NCBI RefSeq assembly: GCF_004348685.1
Contig: NZ_SMKO01000063.1
Coordinates: 1 to 45,662, forward strand
Length of the DNA: 45,662 bases
Direction: 5' to 3'
Source: Nonomuraea deserti
GTDB taxonomy: Bacteria > Actinomycetota > Actinomycetes > Streptosporangiales > Streptosporangiaceae
Within the stretch, counting starts at the first letter, position 1; each line of letters opens with the position of its first letter. The position numbers and the translations under genes were made by a program. The notes under the pieces were generated by a model. That model ran no database searches, had not been told where the DNA came from, and saw only the letters and a program-made list of their open reading frames with translations. Shown here piece by piece: positions 32,620-41,398 of the stretch.

Positions 32620-33557
32620 CGCTGACCTCGCCCATCTGGTTGCTGCTGCTCGTCCCCGTGGCGCTGCTCGCCGTCGCCTACGTGCTCATGTCGCTGCGCC
32701 GCAGCGCGTACGCCGTCCGGTTCACCAACCTCGACCTGCTCGACAGGGTGGCTCCGCGAACTCCCGGGTGGCGCAGGCACCTGCCGGCGGCGGCGCTGCT
32801 GCTCATGTTCGCGCTGGTGGTCGTGGGCTTCGCCAGGCCGACGGCCGAGGTGCAGGTGCCCAGGGAACGGGCCACGATCATGGTGGCGTTCGACGTGTCG
32901 GCGTCCATGAGCGCCACCGACGTCAGCCCCGACCGGTTCACGGTGGCCCGGCAGGCGGCCAGGCAGTTCGTGGAGGGGCTGCCCGAGCGGTTCAACCTGG
33001 GCCTGGTGTCGTTCTCGTCGTCGGCCTCCGTGGCGGTGCCGCCGACCACGGACCGGCAGGCGGTGCTGAGCGCGCTCGACCGGCTGAGCACGGCGTCGGG
33101 CACCGCCATCGGCGAGGCCGTCTACTCCTCGCTGGAGGCCATCGCCTCGCTCGACTCGGAAGAGGAGGCGCCGCCGGCGCACATCGTGCTGCTGTCGGAC
33201 GGCTCCAACACGACCGGCCGCACGCTGAACGACGCGGCGGCCGAGGCGTCCTCGAGGGGCGTCCCGGTCACGACCATCGCCTACGGCACCGCGGACGGCA
33301 CCATCAGCCTCTCCGGCCAGGAGGTCCCGGTGCCGGTGGACGGTCCCGCGCTGCGCGGGCTGGCCGAGGCGGCGGGTGGCGGATTCTACGAGGCGGCCAG
33401 CGGCAGCGAGCTGCAGGCGGTCTACGAGGACATCGGCACGTCGGTCGGTTACCGCATCGAGCAGCAGGAGGTCTGGCAGTGGTTCGTGGCGGCGGGACTG
33501 GTCTGCGGGCTGATCGCGGCGGTCATGTCGATGGTGTGGTTCTCGAGGTTGCCGTGA
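32616..33557 (+). CDS. VWA-domain membrane protein (BatA-like)
   Basis: This 313-residue protein has two N-terminal membrane segments (about residues 6-25 and 58-76), a VWA domain with the MIDAS motif DVSASMSATD near residue 91 and the second metal residues in TASGTAIGEAV and LLSDGSNTTG, and a C-terminal membrane helix (FVAAGLVCGLIAAVMSMVWF). It is the membrane partner of the MoxR ATPase. The start overlaps the DUF58 stop by four bases (GTGA), and its stop overlaps the protease start likewise. Confidence 0.92.
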   Translation: MTLTSPIWLLLLVPVALLAVAYVLMSLRRSAYAVRFTNLDLLDRVAPRTPGWRRHLPAAALLLMFALVVVGFARPTAEVQVPRERATIMVAFDVSASMSATDVSPDRFTVARQAARQFVEGLPERFNLGLVSFSSSASVAVPPTTDRQAVLSALDRLSTASGTAIGEAVYSSLEAIASLDSEEEAPPAHIVLLSDGSNTTGRTLNDAAAEASSRGVPVTTIAYGTADGTISLSGQEVPVPVDGPALRGLAEAAGGGFYEAASGSELQAVYEDIGTSVGYRIEQQEVWQWFVAAGLVCGLIAAVMSMVWFSRLP

Positions 33558-34573
33558 GGGGTCTGGGCCGGCCGAGCGGGCCGGAGTTCCGTACGGTGCC
33601 GCTCAGCGCCCGCCAGGACCCCGTACGGGGGAAGCCTCCCGTGCCCGGGCCGGTGCCGCCGCCGATGCTCGGCCCGCCGCCACCGGCGCAGCCGCCGCTC
33701 ATGCTCGGCCCGGCATCTCCGGCGCAGCCGCCGTCCGCGCAGGGCGGGCCGTCCGTGCAGGGGCAGCCGTCCGCGCAGGGCGGGCCGTCCGTGCAGGGGC
33801 AGCCGTCCGCGCAGGGGCCGCGGCCGGAGCAGGCGGCGGCGCGGAAAGGACGCCTGCTGGTGGTAGCCGCGCTCGTCGCGGCGGTCGCCGGCGGGGCGGC
33901 AGGAGCGGCGGGGGCCCGGCTCTCCGGGGTGTCCGAGCCGGCCCCCGTCGCGGCCCTGCCGAGGGCCGCGCCCGCGCCGTCGCCCGGCCCGACCGGGCTG
34001 AGCGCGACGGCGGCGCGGGTGCTGCCGAGCGTGGTCTCCGTGGAGGCCGGCAGCCGGGGCGGGTCCGGCTTCGTGGTGGACGGGCGCGGCCACATCCTCA
34101 CCAACGCGCACGTGGTCAGCGGCAGCGGCCTGGCGACCGTGGTGCTGAGCGACGGCCGCAGGCTGAGCGCCCGCGTGGTCGGCGCGGACGACGACGAGGA
34201 TCTGGCCGTGCTGGCGGTCGACTACCCCGGCGACCTGACGCCCGCCACCCTCGGCCGGTCGTCCGACCTGTCCGTGGGCGACCAGGTGCTGGCCATCGGC
34301 TCGCCGCTGGGCCTTTCCGGCACGGTCACCGCGGGCATCGTCAGCGCGCTGGACCGGGAGGTGCGGCTGGGCGGGGCTCGGCGCACGGCCGTGCAGACGG
34401 ACGCGTCCATCAACCCGGGCAACTCGGGTGGGCCGCTGGTGAACGACAGGGGCGAGGTCGTGGGGGTGAACACCGCCATCGCGGCCGGCCGAGGGGGCGG
34501 GAACATCGGCATCGGCTTCGCCATCCCCATCGACCGGGCCGCGCCCATCGCGGAACGCATCATGCGAAATTAG
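33554..34573 (+). CDS. Membrane-anchored trypsin-like (HtrA/PepD-type) serine protease without PDZ domain
   Basis: This 339-residue protein has a Pro/Gln/Gly-rich cytoplasmic part (residues 1-95), one membrane helix (about 97-118) and an S1C protease domain. The triad is visible as His in ILTNAHVV, Asp in DDEDLAVLAV and Ser in NPGNSGGPL. It ends 20 residues after the protease core (GIGFAIPIDRAAPIAERIM), so the PDZ domain of typical HtrA/PepD proteins is missing. GTG start at 33554, overlapping the VWA stop. The two-component genes follow by 10 bases, as in the mycobacterial MprAB-PepD stress system. Role: cell-envelope protein quality control, inferred. Confidence 0.88.
   Translation: MRGLGRPSGPEFRTVPLSARQDPVRGKPPVPGPVPPPMLGPPPPAQPPLMLGPASPAQPPSAQGGPSVQGQPSAQGGPSVQGQPSAQGPRPEQAAARKGRLLVVAALVAAVAGGAAGAAGARLSGVSEPAPVAALPRAAPAPSPGPTGLSATAARVLPSVVSVEAGSRGGSGFVVDGRGHILTNAHVVSGSGLATVVLSDGRRLSARVVGADDDEDLAVLAVDYPGDLTPATLGRSSDLSVGDQVLAIGSPLGLSGTVTAGIVSALDREVRLGGARRTAVQTDASINPGNSGGPLVNDRGEVVGVNTAIAAGRGGGNIGIGFAIPIDRAAPIAERIMRN
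33731..33820. repeat. 36-base tandem repeat inside the protease gene
   Basis: Two complete units and a partial third encode PSAQGGPSVQGQ. The unit length keeps the reading frame. The repeat lies in the disordered cytoplasmic part before the membrane helix. Confidence 0.88.
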
Positions 34574-34583
34574 GGTCGAAAGC

Positions 34584-35246
34584 ATGCGACTGCTGGTGGT
34601 GGAGGACGAGGAGGACCTGGTCGACGCGTTGCGGGTCGGCCTCGCCCGTGCGGGGTACGCGGTGGACGTGGCCTACGACGCTCCGTCCGCGCACGAGAAG
34701 TTGCAGGTCAACACGTACGACCTGGTCCTGCTCGACCTGAACCTGCCCGGCGGCGACGGCTTCCAGCTCTGCCGCACCGTGCGCGCGGCGGGCCAGGGGG
34801 TGCGGATCATCATGGTGACGGCCCGCGACCGGCTCGACGACCGCGTCCGCGGGCTCGACGAGGGGGCGGACGACTACCTGGTCAAGCCGTTCGCGTTTCC
34901 CGAGCTGCTGGCGCGGGTGCGGGCGCTGCTGCGCAGGGAGAGCGGCGGCACCTCCGTGCTCGAGGTGGGCGGGCTGCGCATCGACACGGCCAGGCTGGAG
35001 GTGTCGCTGGACGGCAGGGCGCTGGCGCTCACCCCCAAGGAATACGGCGTGCTGCACTACCTGATGACCAGGCCGGGCCACGTCGTGTCCAGCGAGGAAC
35101 TGCTGGAGCACGTCTGGGACGAGCACGCCGACCCCTTCACCAACACCGTGCGGGTCACGGTCGGCAACCTGCGGCGCAAGCTCCAGGAGGACGGCCTGAT
35201 CGAGACGGTGATCAGCCGGGGCTACCGGCTCAAGGAGCCGACATGA
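34584..35246 (+). CDS. OmpR/MprA-like response regulator
   Basis: This 220-residue protein has a receiver domain (acidic pocket in EDEEDL, phospho-acceptor Asp in VLLDLNLPGGDG, conserved Lys in DYLVKPFAF) and a winged-helix DNA-binding domain (LTPKEYGVLHYLMTRPGHVV, then VRVTVGNLRRKL). It lies 10 bases after the protease gene and its stop overlaps the sensor kinase start by four bases, so the protease, regulator and kinase form one unit. Confidence 0.95.
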   Translation: MRLLVVEDEEDLVDALRVGLARAGYAVDVAYDAPSAHEKLQVNTYDLVLLDLNLPGGDGFQLCRTVRAAGQGVRIIMVTARDRLDDRVRGLDEGADDYLVKPFAFPELLARVRALLRRESGGTSVLEVGGLRIDTARLEVSLDGRALALTPKEYGVLHYLMTRPGHVVSSEELLEHVWDEHADPFTNTVRVTVGNLRRKLQEDGLIETVISRGYRLKEPT

Positions 35247-36412
35247 TCTACACCATCCGTTTCCGGCTCACCGTGCTCTACTCGAGCCTGCTGTTCGTGC
35301 TGGCCGCCCTCGTGCTCGGCGGCATCTATTTCGCCGTCTCGAAATCCACCGAACAGCGCCCCTACACCACCGAGTACGCCAAGGCCTACCTGGGCGGCCA
35401 GTACCTGGGCAAGCGCGAGGTCGTCGTCCTCCAGGAGGTCGAGAACGCGGTCAACGTCAAGACGCTGGCCACGCTGCGCGACTATTCGCTGGTCACGCTG
35501 GTCGGGCTCTATGTCGCCAGCCTGGGCATCGGCTGGGTGCTGGCCGGCCGCGTGCTGCGTCCCGTCAGGTCGATCACCCGCACCACGGAGGAGATCCAGG
35601 CCACCGACCTGACCCGGCGCATCAGGCTGGACGGGCCGCGCGACGAGCTCAAGGACCTGGCCGACACCATCGACACCATGCTCGACCGGCTGCAGGAGGC
35701 GTTCAGCGCGCAGCGCCAGCTCATCGACGACGCCTCGCACGAGCTGCGCAGCCCGCTGACGATCATCCGGGCGAACGTGGACGCCGTGCTGTCCGCCCCC
35801 GACGCCAGCGACGAGGAGCGCACCAGGGCCGTTGCCATCGTGGACCGCGCGACCACCCGCATGACGAGGCTCGTCGAGGACCTGCTGGCCAGCGCGAGGC
35901 GCCAGGGCACCGCGTTCGCCGACGCCGACCTCGACCTGGCCAGGGTGGCGGCGGAGGCGTGCGAGGAGCACGCCGCCCCGGCCGCCGCCCGGCACGTGCG
36001 GATCACCCGCGACCTGGGCGCCGGCCTGGACATGACCGGCGACTCCGACGCGCTGCGCCGCGCCGTGGCCAACCTGCTCTCCAACGCCGTGCGCCTCTCG
36101 CCGCCCGGCGCCACGATCCGCGTCGCGACCGGACGGGCGGAGGGCTGGTTGTGGGTGGCGGTCCGTGACGACGGGCCTGGGCTGGGGGAGGCGGACCAGC
36201 AGCGCGTCTTCGACCGCTTCTGGCGCGGCGAGGCCAGCCGCCGCGACCGCCACACGGGGCTCGGCCTGGCGATCGTCCGCCAGATCGTGGAGTCGCATGG
36301 AGGGCGGGTGGCGGTGTACTCGCGGCTGGGGGAGGGCGCGACGTTCGTGCTCTGGCTGCCGCCGCGCGACGGGGTGCCGGGCTCGCCGCCCGAGGACAAC
36401 CCGCTCGCCTAG
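35243..36412 (+). CDS. Sensor histidine kinase (MprB/OmpR-partner type)
   Basis: This 389-residue protein has two membrane helices (about residues 9-30 and 82-103) around a short extracellular sensor part of about 50 residues. A HAMP domain follows (GRVLRPVRSITRTTEEI). The dimerisation helix has the phospho-His in DDASHELRSPLTII. The ATPase domain shows NLLSNAVRLSPP, DDGPGLGEADQQRVFDRF and GLGLAIVRQIVESHGG. Its neighbours suggest it senses envelope damage and controls the protease operon. Confidence 0.95.
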   Translation: MIYTIRFRLTVLYSSLLFVLAALVLGGIYFAVSKSTEQRPYTTEYAKAYLGGQYLGKREVVVLQEVENAVNVKTLATLRDYSLVTLVGLYVASLGIGWVLAGRVLRPVRSITRTTEEIQATDLTRRIRLDGPRDELKDLADTIDTMLDRLQEAFSAQRQLIDDASHELRSPLTIIRANVDAVLSAPDASDEERTRAVAIVDRATTRMTRLVEDLLASARRQGTAFADADLDLARVAAEACEEHAAPAAARHVRITRDLGAGLDMTGDSDALRRAVANLLSNAVRLSPPGATIRVATGRAEGWLWVAVRDDGPGLGEADQQRVFDRFWRGEASRRDRHTGLGLAIVRQIVESHGGRVAVYSRLGEGATFVLWLPPRDGVPGSPPEDNPLA

Positions 36413-36436
36413 CGCCTGCCGTTCTCCTTTCCCAAG

Positions 36437-36501
36437 AATTGGTTTAAACCAATTGGTCTAATCCAATTTTCCGACGTGCGATCGTATAATTGGATTAGAC
36501 C
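36437..36501 (+). promoter_or_regulatory. Palindrome-rich promoter region of ppdK
   Basis: AATTGGTTTAAACCAATT (36437-36454) is a perfect 18-base palindrome. It runs into GGTCTAATCCAATT (36455-36468), which is exactly inverted as AATTGGATTAGACC at 36488-36501. A -10 like TATAAT (36485-36490) overlaps the last arm; I see no clear -35. TTGGT-N4-ACCAA arms resemble operators of HutC-type GntR regulators. The AT-rich sequence stands out in this genome. Confidence 0.6.
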
Positions 36502-36605
36502 TGTTCAAGGGTGTTCACCTGCACAAATGTTGGTTTACGAGAGGGGTGAAGTTTCGTCATCAATTTCGCCGGTAGAGTCCGGTTCAGAGGCGTCGGATTG
36601 GAGCT

Positions 36606-39245
36606 GTGGTGGCCAAGTACGTTTACGATTTCACCGAGGGCAACAGGAATCTCAAGGATCTTCTCGGCGGTAAGGGAGCCAACCTCGCCGAAATGACCAA
36701 CCTCGGGCTGCCCGTTCCTCCCGGATTCACGATCACCAGCGAGGCCTGCCGCCACTACCTGGCGGAAGGCTCGACACCGGGAGGCCTGGAGCAGGAGGTC
36801 GCGGAGCATCTGGACGCGCTCGAGGGCCGAATGGGCAGGAAACTCGGGCAGTCCGACGACCCGCTGCTCGTCAGCGTGCGCTCCGGGGCGAAATTCTCCA
36901 TGCCGGGTATGATGGAGACGGTGCTCAACATCGGGCTCAACGACGAGTCGGTGCACGGCCTGGCCAAGCAGGCGGGCGGCAACGAACGTTTCGCCTGGGA
37001 CTCCTATCGCCGGCTCATCCAGATGTTCGGCAAGACGGTGCTCGGGATCGACGGCGACCTGTTCGAGCGGGCGCTCGATGCCGTCAAGGGCAGGCGCAAC
37101 GACACCGACCTCGACGCGGGCGAGCTGCAGCGGCTCGTGGAGACGTACAAGGGCATCGTCCGCGAGCAGACGGGCGACGACTTCCCCGCCGACCCGCGCG
37201 AGCAGATGCGCCTGGCCGTCAGGGCCGTCTTCGACTCGTGGAACGCGCCACGCGCCATCCTCTACCGCCGCCAGGAGCGCATCCCGGCCGACCTCGGCAC
37301 CGCCGTGAACATCATGGCCATGGTCTTCGGCAACTACGGCGACGACTCCGGCACCGGTGTCGCCTTCACCCGCGACCCCGGCTCGGGCCGGCAGGGCATC
37401 TACGGCGACTACCTGCAGAACGCCCAGGGCGAGGACGTGGTGGCCGGCATCCGCAACACGATCCCCCTCCAGGAGCTCGAACGCATCGACAAGGACTCGT
37501 ACGACGAGCTCCTGGCGATCATGGAGACCCTGGAGAACCACTACAGGGACCTGTGCGACATCGAGTTCACGATCGAGCGCGGCAAGCTCTGGATGTTGCA
37601 GACGCGCGTCGGCAAGCGCACGGCGGCGGCCGCGTTCTGCATCGCCACCCAGCTCGTCGACCAGGGCCTCATCACGCTCGACGAGGCCGTGACCCGCGTC
37701 ACCGGCGACCAGCTGGCCCAGCTCATGTTCCCGCGCTTCGACGCGGACGCCGACCGGAAGAAGATCGGCAAGGGCATGAACGCCTCTCCCGGCGCCGCCG
37801 TCGGCAAGGCCGTCTTCTGCTCGGAGCGGGCCGTCGAGCTGTCGGAGCAGGGCGAGGACGTCATCCTGGTCCGGCGCGAGACCAACCCCGACGACCTGGC
37901 CGGCATGATCGCCGCCAGGGGCATCCTGACCAGCCGGGGCGGCAAGACCTCCCACGCGGCCGTGGTCGCCCGCGGCATGGGCAAGACGTGCGTGTGCGGG
38001 GCGGAGGAGCTGGAGGTGTCCACGGAGGAGCGCAGGTTCACCGCGCCGGGCGGCGTGGTCGTCTCCGAGGGCGACCTCATCTCCATCGACGGGACCACGG
38101 GGGAGGTGTTCCTCGGGGAGGTGCCGGTGGTGGACTCGGCGGTCGTCGAATACTTCGAGGGCGCCGAGCCGGACGACGAGCTGGTCAGGGCCGTCGACCG
38201 GATCATGCGCCGCGCGGACGCCGCCCGCGGGCTCGGCGTGCGGGCCAACGCGGACACCCCGGGCGACGCGGCGCGGGCCCGCCGGTTCGGCGCGCAGGGC
38301 ATCGGGCTGTGCCGCACCGAGCACATGTTCCTGGGAGAGCGCAGGCGGCTGGTGGAGGACCTGGTCCTGGCGTCGACGGACGACGAACGCCAGGCCGCGC
38401 TGGACGCCCTGGAGCCGCTCCAGCGAGCAGACTTTGTAGCGATATTTCAGGCTATGGACGGCGATCCTGTCACCATCCGCCTCATCGACCCTCCGCTGCA
38501 CGAATTCCTCCCCGACATCGTGGACCTGTCCGTCAAGGTCGCCACCTCATCGGACGTCACCGACAAGGACCGCAGGCTCCTGGCCGCGGTCAAGCGCCTG
38601 CACGAGCAGAACCCGATGCTCGGCCTGCGCGGCGTACGTCTCGGCCTGGTCATCCCCGGCCTGTTCGCCATGCAGGTGCGCGCCATCGCCCGGGCGGCGA
38701 AGGAGGTGCCGGGCGCCCGGCCCGAGATCATGATCCCGCTGGTGGCCGCCGTGCAGGAGCTGGAGTCCGTACGCGAGGAGGCCGTCAAGATCCTCGCGGA
38801 GGCCGGCGTCGAGGCCCTGATCGGCACCATGATCGAGGTCCCCAGAGCGGCGCTGACGGCGGGCAGGATCGCCGAGGCCGCGGAGTTCTTCTCCTTCGGC
38901 ACCAACGACCTCACCCAGATGTCCTGGGGCTTCTCCAGGGACGACGTGGAGGCGTCGTTCTTCTCGCGCTACCTCGACCTCGGCATCTTCGGCGTATCCC
39001 CCTTCGAGACCCTCGACAGGGAGGGCGTCGGCCGCCTGATCGAGATCGCGGTCGAGGAGGGCAGGGCCACCCGGCCCGGCCTGCACCTGGGAATCTGCGG
39101 CGAACACGGCGGCGACCCGGACTCCGTGCACTTCTGCCACGACGTGGGCCTGGACTACGTCTCGTGCAGCCCGTTCCGTATCCCGGTGGCCCGCCTGGAG
39201 GCCGGCCGCGCCGCGCTGAAGGACACCGGTTCCGACACCCGCTAG
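36606..39245 (+). CDS. ppdK: Pyruvate, phosphate dikinase
   Basis: This 879-residue enzyme interconverts pyruvate + ATP + Pi and PEP + AMP + PPi. The nucleotide domain begins DLLGGKGANLAEMTNLGLPVPPGF and holds SVRSGAKFSMPGMMETVLN. The phospho-His swivel domain has GILTSRGGKTSHAAVVARG. The PEP/pyruvate barrel has GLCRTEHMF, GTNDLTQMSWG and the catalytic Cys in GICGEHGGD. Full length for the family. GTG at 36606 or 36609 can serve as start; both follow GGAG. Glycerate from the glyoxylate pathway enters glycolysis near PEP, so the enzyme would fit growth on C2 acids, but it is not in that operon. Confidence 0.97.
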   Translation: MVAKYVYDFTEGNRNLKDLLGGKGANLAEMTNLGLPVPPGFTITSEACRHYLAEGSTPGGLEQEVAEHLDALEGRMGRKLGQSDDPLLVSVRSGAKFSMPGMMETVLNIGLNDESVHGLAKQAGGNERFAWDSYRRLIQMFGKTVLGIDGDLFERALDAVKGRRNDTDLDAGELQRLVETYKGIVREQTGDDFPADPREQMRLAVRAVFDSWNAPRAILYRRQERIPADLGTAVNIMAMVFGNYGDDSGTGVAFTRDPGSGRQGIYGDYLQNAQGEDVVAGIRNTIPLQELERIDKDSYDELLAIMETLENHYRDLCDIEFTIERGKLWMLQTRVGKRTAAAAFCIATQLVDQGLITLDEAVTRVTGDQLAQLMFPRFDADADRKKIGKGMNASPGAAVGKAVFCSERAVELSEQGEDVILVRRETNPDDLAGMIAARGILTSRGGKTSHAAVVARGMGKTCVCGAEELEVSTEERRFTAPGGVVVSEGDLISIDGTTGEVFLGEVPVVDSAVVEYFEGAEPDDELVRAVDRIMRRADAARGLGVRANADTPGDAARARRFGAQGIGLCRTEHMFLGERRRLVEDLVLASTDDERQAALDALEPLQRADFVAIFQAMDGDPVTIRLIDPPLHEFLPDIVDLSVKVATSSDVTDKDRRLLAAVKRLHEQNPMLGLRGVRLGLVIPGLFAMQVRAIARAAKEVPGARPEIMIPLVAAVQELESVREEAVKILAEAGVEALIGTMIEVPRAALTAGRIAEAAEFFSFGTNDLTQMSWGFSRDDVEASFFSRYLDLGIFGVSPFETLDREGVGRLIEIAVEEGRATRPGLHLGICGEHGGDPDSVHFCHDVGLDYVSCSPFRIPVARLEAGRAALKDTGSDTR

Positions 39246-39336
39246 AACGGCGGACCACCTTGCTCAGCCTCCATACGTAGTTCTACGCTCACGTCGAGTA
39301 ACTGGGGGCGGAAGCGAACTGCGGGGGCGGCAAGGG

Positions 39337-39822
39337 TTGACGGCCGACGTCGCAGATAGGATCGAGGCGCTGATCACAACGGTCAGCGCCGTCGTTCCGT
39401 GCGGGCCACGCGTACGCGCGGCCCTGCAGGCCGTGCCTCGGCACGAGTTCGTCCCGACCCTCGGGCTGGCCTTCTTCGGCGATGGTGACGCCCGCGTCAT
39501 CGACCGCGAGACGGACCCCGCCGCGTGGTGGGACGCCGTCTACAGCGACACCAGCATCGTCACCCAGCTCGACGACGGAGCCACGGACCTCGCCTCGGGC
39601 AGCGGCGACCACACGTCTTCGGCCTCCGCGCCGAGCACCGTCGCGAGCCTGCTCCACCTGCTCGCCGCCGGGCCGGGTCACCGTGTCATGGAGATCGGCA
39701 CCGGCACTGGCTGGACCGCCTGCCTGCTGTCCCATCTCGCCGGCGAGCACGGGAGCGTGACCTCCATCGAGGTCGGCGGCCGGTACGTCTGGCTGGACGG
39801 TCCTGAGCACGGATTGCCGTAG
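39337..39822 (+). pseudogene. PCMT-like protein methyltransferase, truncated
   Basis: The 161-residue product starts with a TTG. It has the N-terminal helices of actinobacterial isoaspartate methyltransferase-like proteins (ALQAVPRHEFVP, YSDTSIVTQLDDG, SSASAPSTVASLL) and SAM motif I (RVMEIGTGTGWTACLLSHLAG). It stops about 20 residues later (VGGRYVWLDGPEHGLP), so the rest of the catalytic domain is absent. Full proteins of this type are two to three times longer. It is probably inactive, or a decayed gene whose 3' part was replaced by the convergent SnoaL-like gene four bases away. Confidence 0.7.
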
Positions 39823-39825
39823 CCG

Positions 39826-40245
39826 TCAGGAGGGGAGGGCGCCGAGTTGGCGCATCTGCGTCAGGAGGTCGACGACGCCCCAGATCTCCGCGATCCGGCC
39901 GTCGGCGAAGCGGAAGATGAAGATCTCGTTGTACGCGACGGACCGGCCGGTCGGCGGGAGGCCCCTGAACTCGCCCTGGTGGGTGCCGGTGACCGTGTTC
40001 CTGGAAACCATCTTGTCGCCTTCGGCGATCACGTCCTCGACCTCGACGCGCATGTCGGGGAATCCTTGGAGAAGCACCGCCCACACCTGCTTGAGCGCCT
40101 GCGGCCCCGGCAGATCCGTCGGCACCGGCGCGTGGAAGATCACATTCGGATCGACGACCTCGTCGATCGTCGTCGCGATGAGCTCCGCGTCGCCGCTGTT
40201 GACGGCCTCGTGGAAGCGCTGGAACGTCGCTCTGTTGCTTGACAT
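39826..40245 (-). CDS. SnoaL-like polyketide cyclase/ester cyclase family protein
   Basis: This 139-residue protein is one SnoaL/NTF2-like domain: FHEAVNSGDAELI, VVDPNVIFHAPVPTDLPGPQALKQ, DMRVEVEDVIAEGDKMVSRNTVTGTHQGEF, FRFADGRIAEIWGVVDLLTQM. Such proteins are often annotated as ester cyclases, but most have no known substrate. It stands alone, ending four bases from the truncated methyltransferase gene. Confidence 0.85.
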   Translation of the reverse strand: MSSNRATFQRFHEAVNSGDAELIATTIDEVVDPNVIFHAPVPTDLPGPQALKQVWAVLLQGFPDMRVEVEDVIAEGDKMVSRNTVTGTHQGEFRGLPPTGRSVAYNEIFIFRFADGRIAEIWGVVDLLTQMRQLGALPS

Positions 40246-40341
40246 GGGGTTTCCTCGGATCGACTGGGCCGCCGGTGGCGACCGGATGGTATCCCACCAC
40301 TACGACGACACGTCGCCCCGTAATGTGACGCGGCAGTGCCC

Positions 40342-40740
40342 TCATCGCCGGCGCAGTGCGCGGATCACGCCCCTGATCCAGAGGCAGAGCACCACGATGC
40401 CGGCCGTGCCGAGGATGGTGATCAGCAGCCAGTCAGAGGAGCCGGTCACCGGGTAGACGGTGTACGGGTTGCCGGTGTCCTCGGCCGGAACGCTGTCGCC
40501 CACCCGCTCCAGGCCGCCGCTCGTCGCCAGCGTGACGCGTCGCCGGCCCGGCGAGCCGTCGGCGGCGAAGTAGCCCACCCACGTGCAGCGTCGGCCGCCG
40601 CAATCATGCTCGGTGGCGGTGAAGACACCGGGGACGCCTGAACCGAACTGGGCGGTGTAGGCCGGCACGATGTCGCGGGCCGCCAGGAACAACAGCATCC
40701 CGGCGAGGACCGGCGCTCCCAGCCACCAGAACCAGCGCAA
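40342..40740 (-). CDS. Small membrane protein, unknown function
   Basis: This 132-residue protein has two membrane helices (about residues 3-20 and 103-124). Between them is an extracellular domain of about 80 residues with a Cys pair (EHDCGGRRCTW) that could form a disulfide. A short Arg-rich end stays inside. The arrangement resembles DUF3592-like envelope proteins, but the match is weak. Confidence 0.6.
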   Translation of the reverse strand: MRWFWWLGAPVLAGMLLFLAARDIVPAYTAQFGSGVPGVFTATEHDCGGRRCTWVGYFAADGSPGRRRVTLATSGGLERVGDSVPAEDTGNPYTVYPVTGSSDWLLITILGTAGIVVLCLWIRGVIRALRRR

Positions 40741-40779
40741 CGTCTCACCTCGCGTGTGAGGTCGCCGGGCGGGTCGCGG

Positions 40780-41346
40780 TCAGCTCGGACGCTCTCCGCT
40801 CGGCCGGGTCGCGGGCTCGTCGTGCCAGCCGGGGAGCGTCACCGTGCCGGAGAGCCAGTCGCGCCGGAGCACGGCGTAGCCGACCGAGTCGTGGAGGGTG
40901 CCGCCGTCCCGGCTCGGCCAGGCATCGCGGTAGTGGGCCTCCTTGGCGTACCCGCTCCTGCGCAGGATCGCGCGCATGGCGTGGTTGTCCTGGCGGGTCG
41001 TGGCCTCGATCCGCATGACGTGGGGGAACTCGGTGAAGATGTACGGCGTCAGCCAGGCGACCGCGGCCGTGCCGAGGCCCTGACCGCGCCGGGCCTCACA
41101 GATCCGCAGGTCGAAGATGGGGGTGTCGTCGGCGAGATCCTGCAGCCGCACCAGGCCCGCGCGCTCCCCGTCGGCCAGCACCCAGAACGTCCTGCTCTCG
41201 TCGTTCCAGTAGAGCCCGTCGGCGGCCCGCCGCCTGACCGTCTCCGCGTCCTGGGTGCCCGCGTGGAAGGGCCAGTCGTTTCCCGTCAGGAAGTCCGCCA
41301 GCGGGTCGACGTCGCCGGACGAGAAGGGGGAGAACTCGATGCGCAT
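40780..41346 (-). CDS. GNAT-family N-acetyltransferase
   Basis: This 188-residue protein starts at MRIEFSPFSSGDVDPLADF (ATG at 41346; an upstream open frame is not supported). The acetyl-CoA motif CEARRGQGLGTAAVAWL and the following RIEATTRQDNHAMRAILRRSGY are standard GNAT motifs A and B. It resembles small-molecule or ribosomal-protein acetyltransferases; the substrate is unknown. Confidence 0.87.
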   Translation of the reverse strand: MRIEFSPFSSGDVDPLADFLTGNDWPFHAGTQDAETVRRRAADGLYWNDESRTFWVLADGERAGLVRLQDLADDTPIFDLRICEARRGQGLGTAAVAWLTPYIFTEFPHVMRIEATTRQDNHAMRAILRRSGYAKEAHYRDAWPSRDGGTLHDSVGYAVLRRDWLSGTVTLPGWHDEPATRPSGERPS

Positions 41347-41398
41347 CGTCGGATCATCACACACGGCCGCCCGCCCGTCACACCGGTTTTCCGCCAGG

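Noticed and set aside
36495..38501. Long - strand open frame (668 codons) opposite ppdK
   Set aside because: No family features; it is the mirror of a certain gene.
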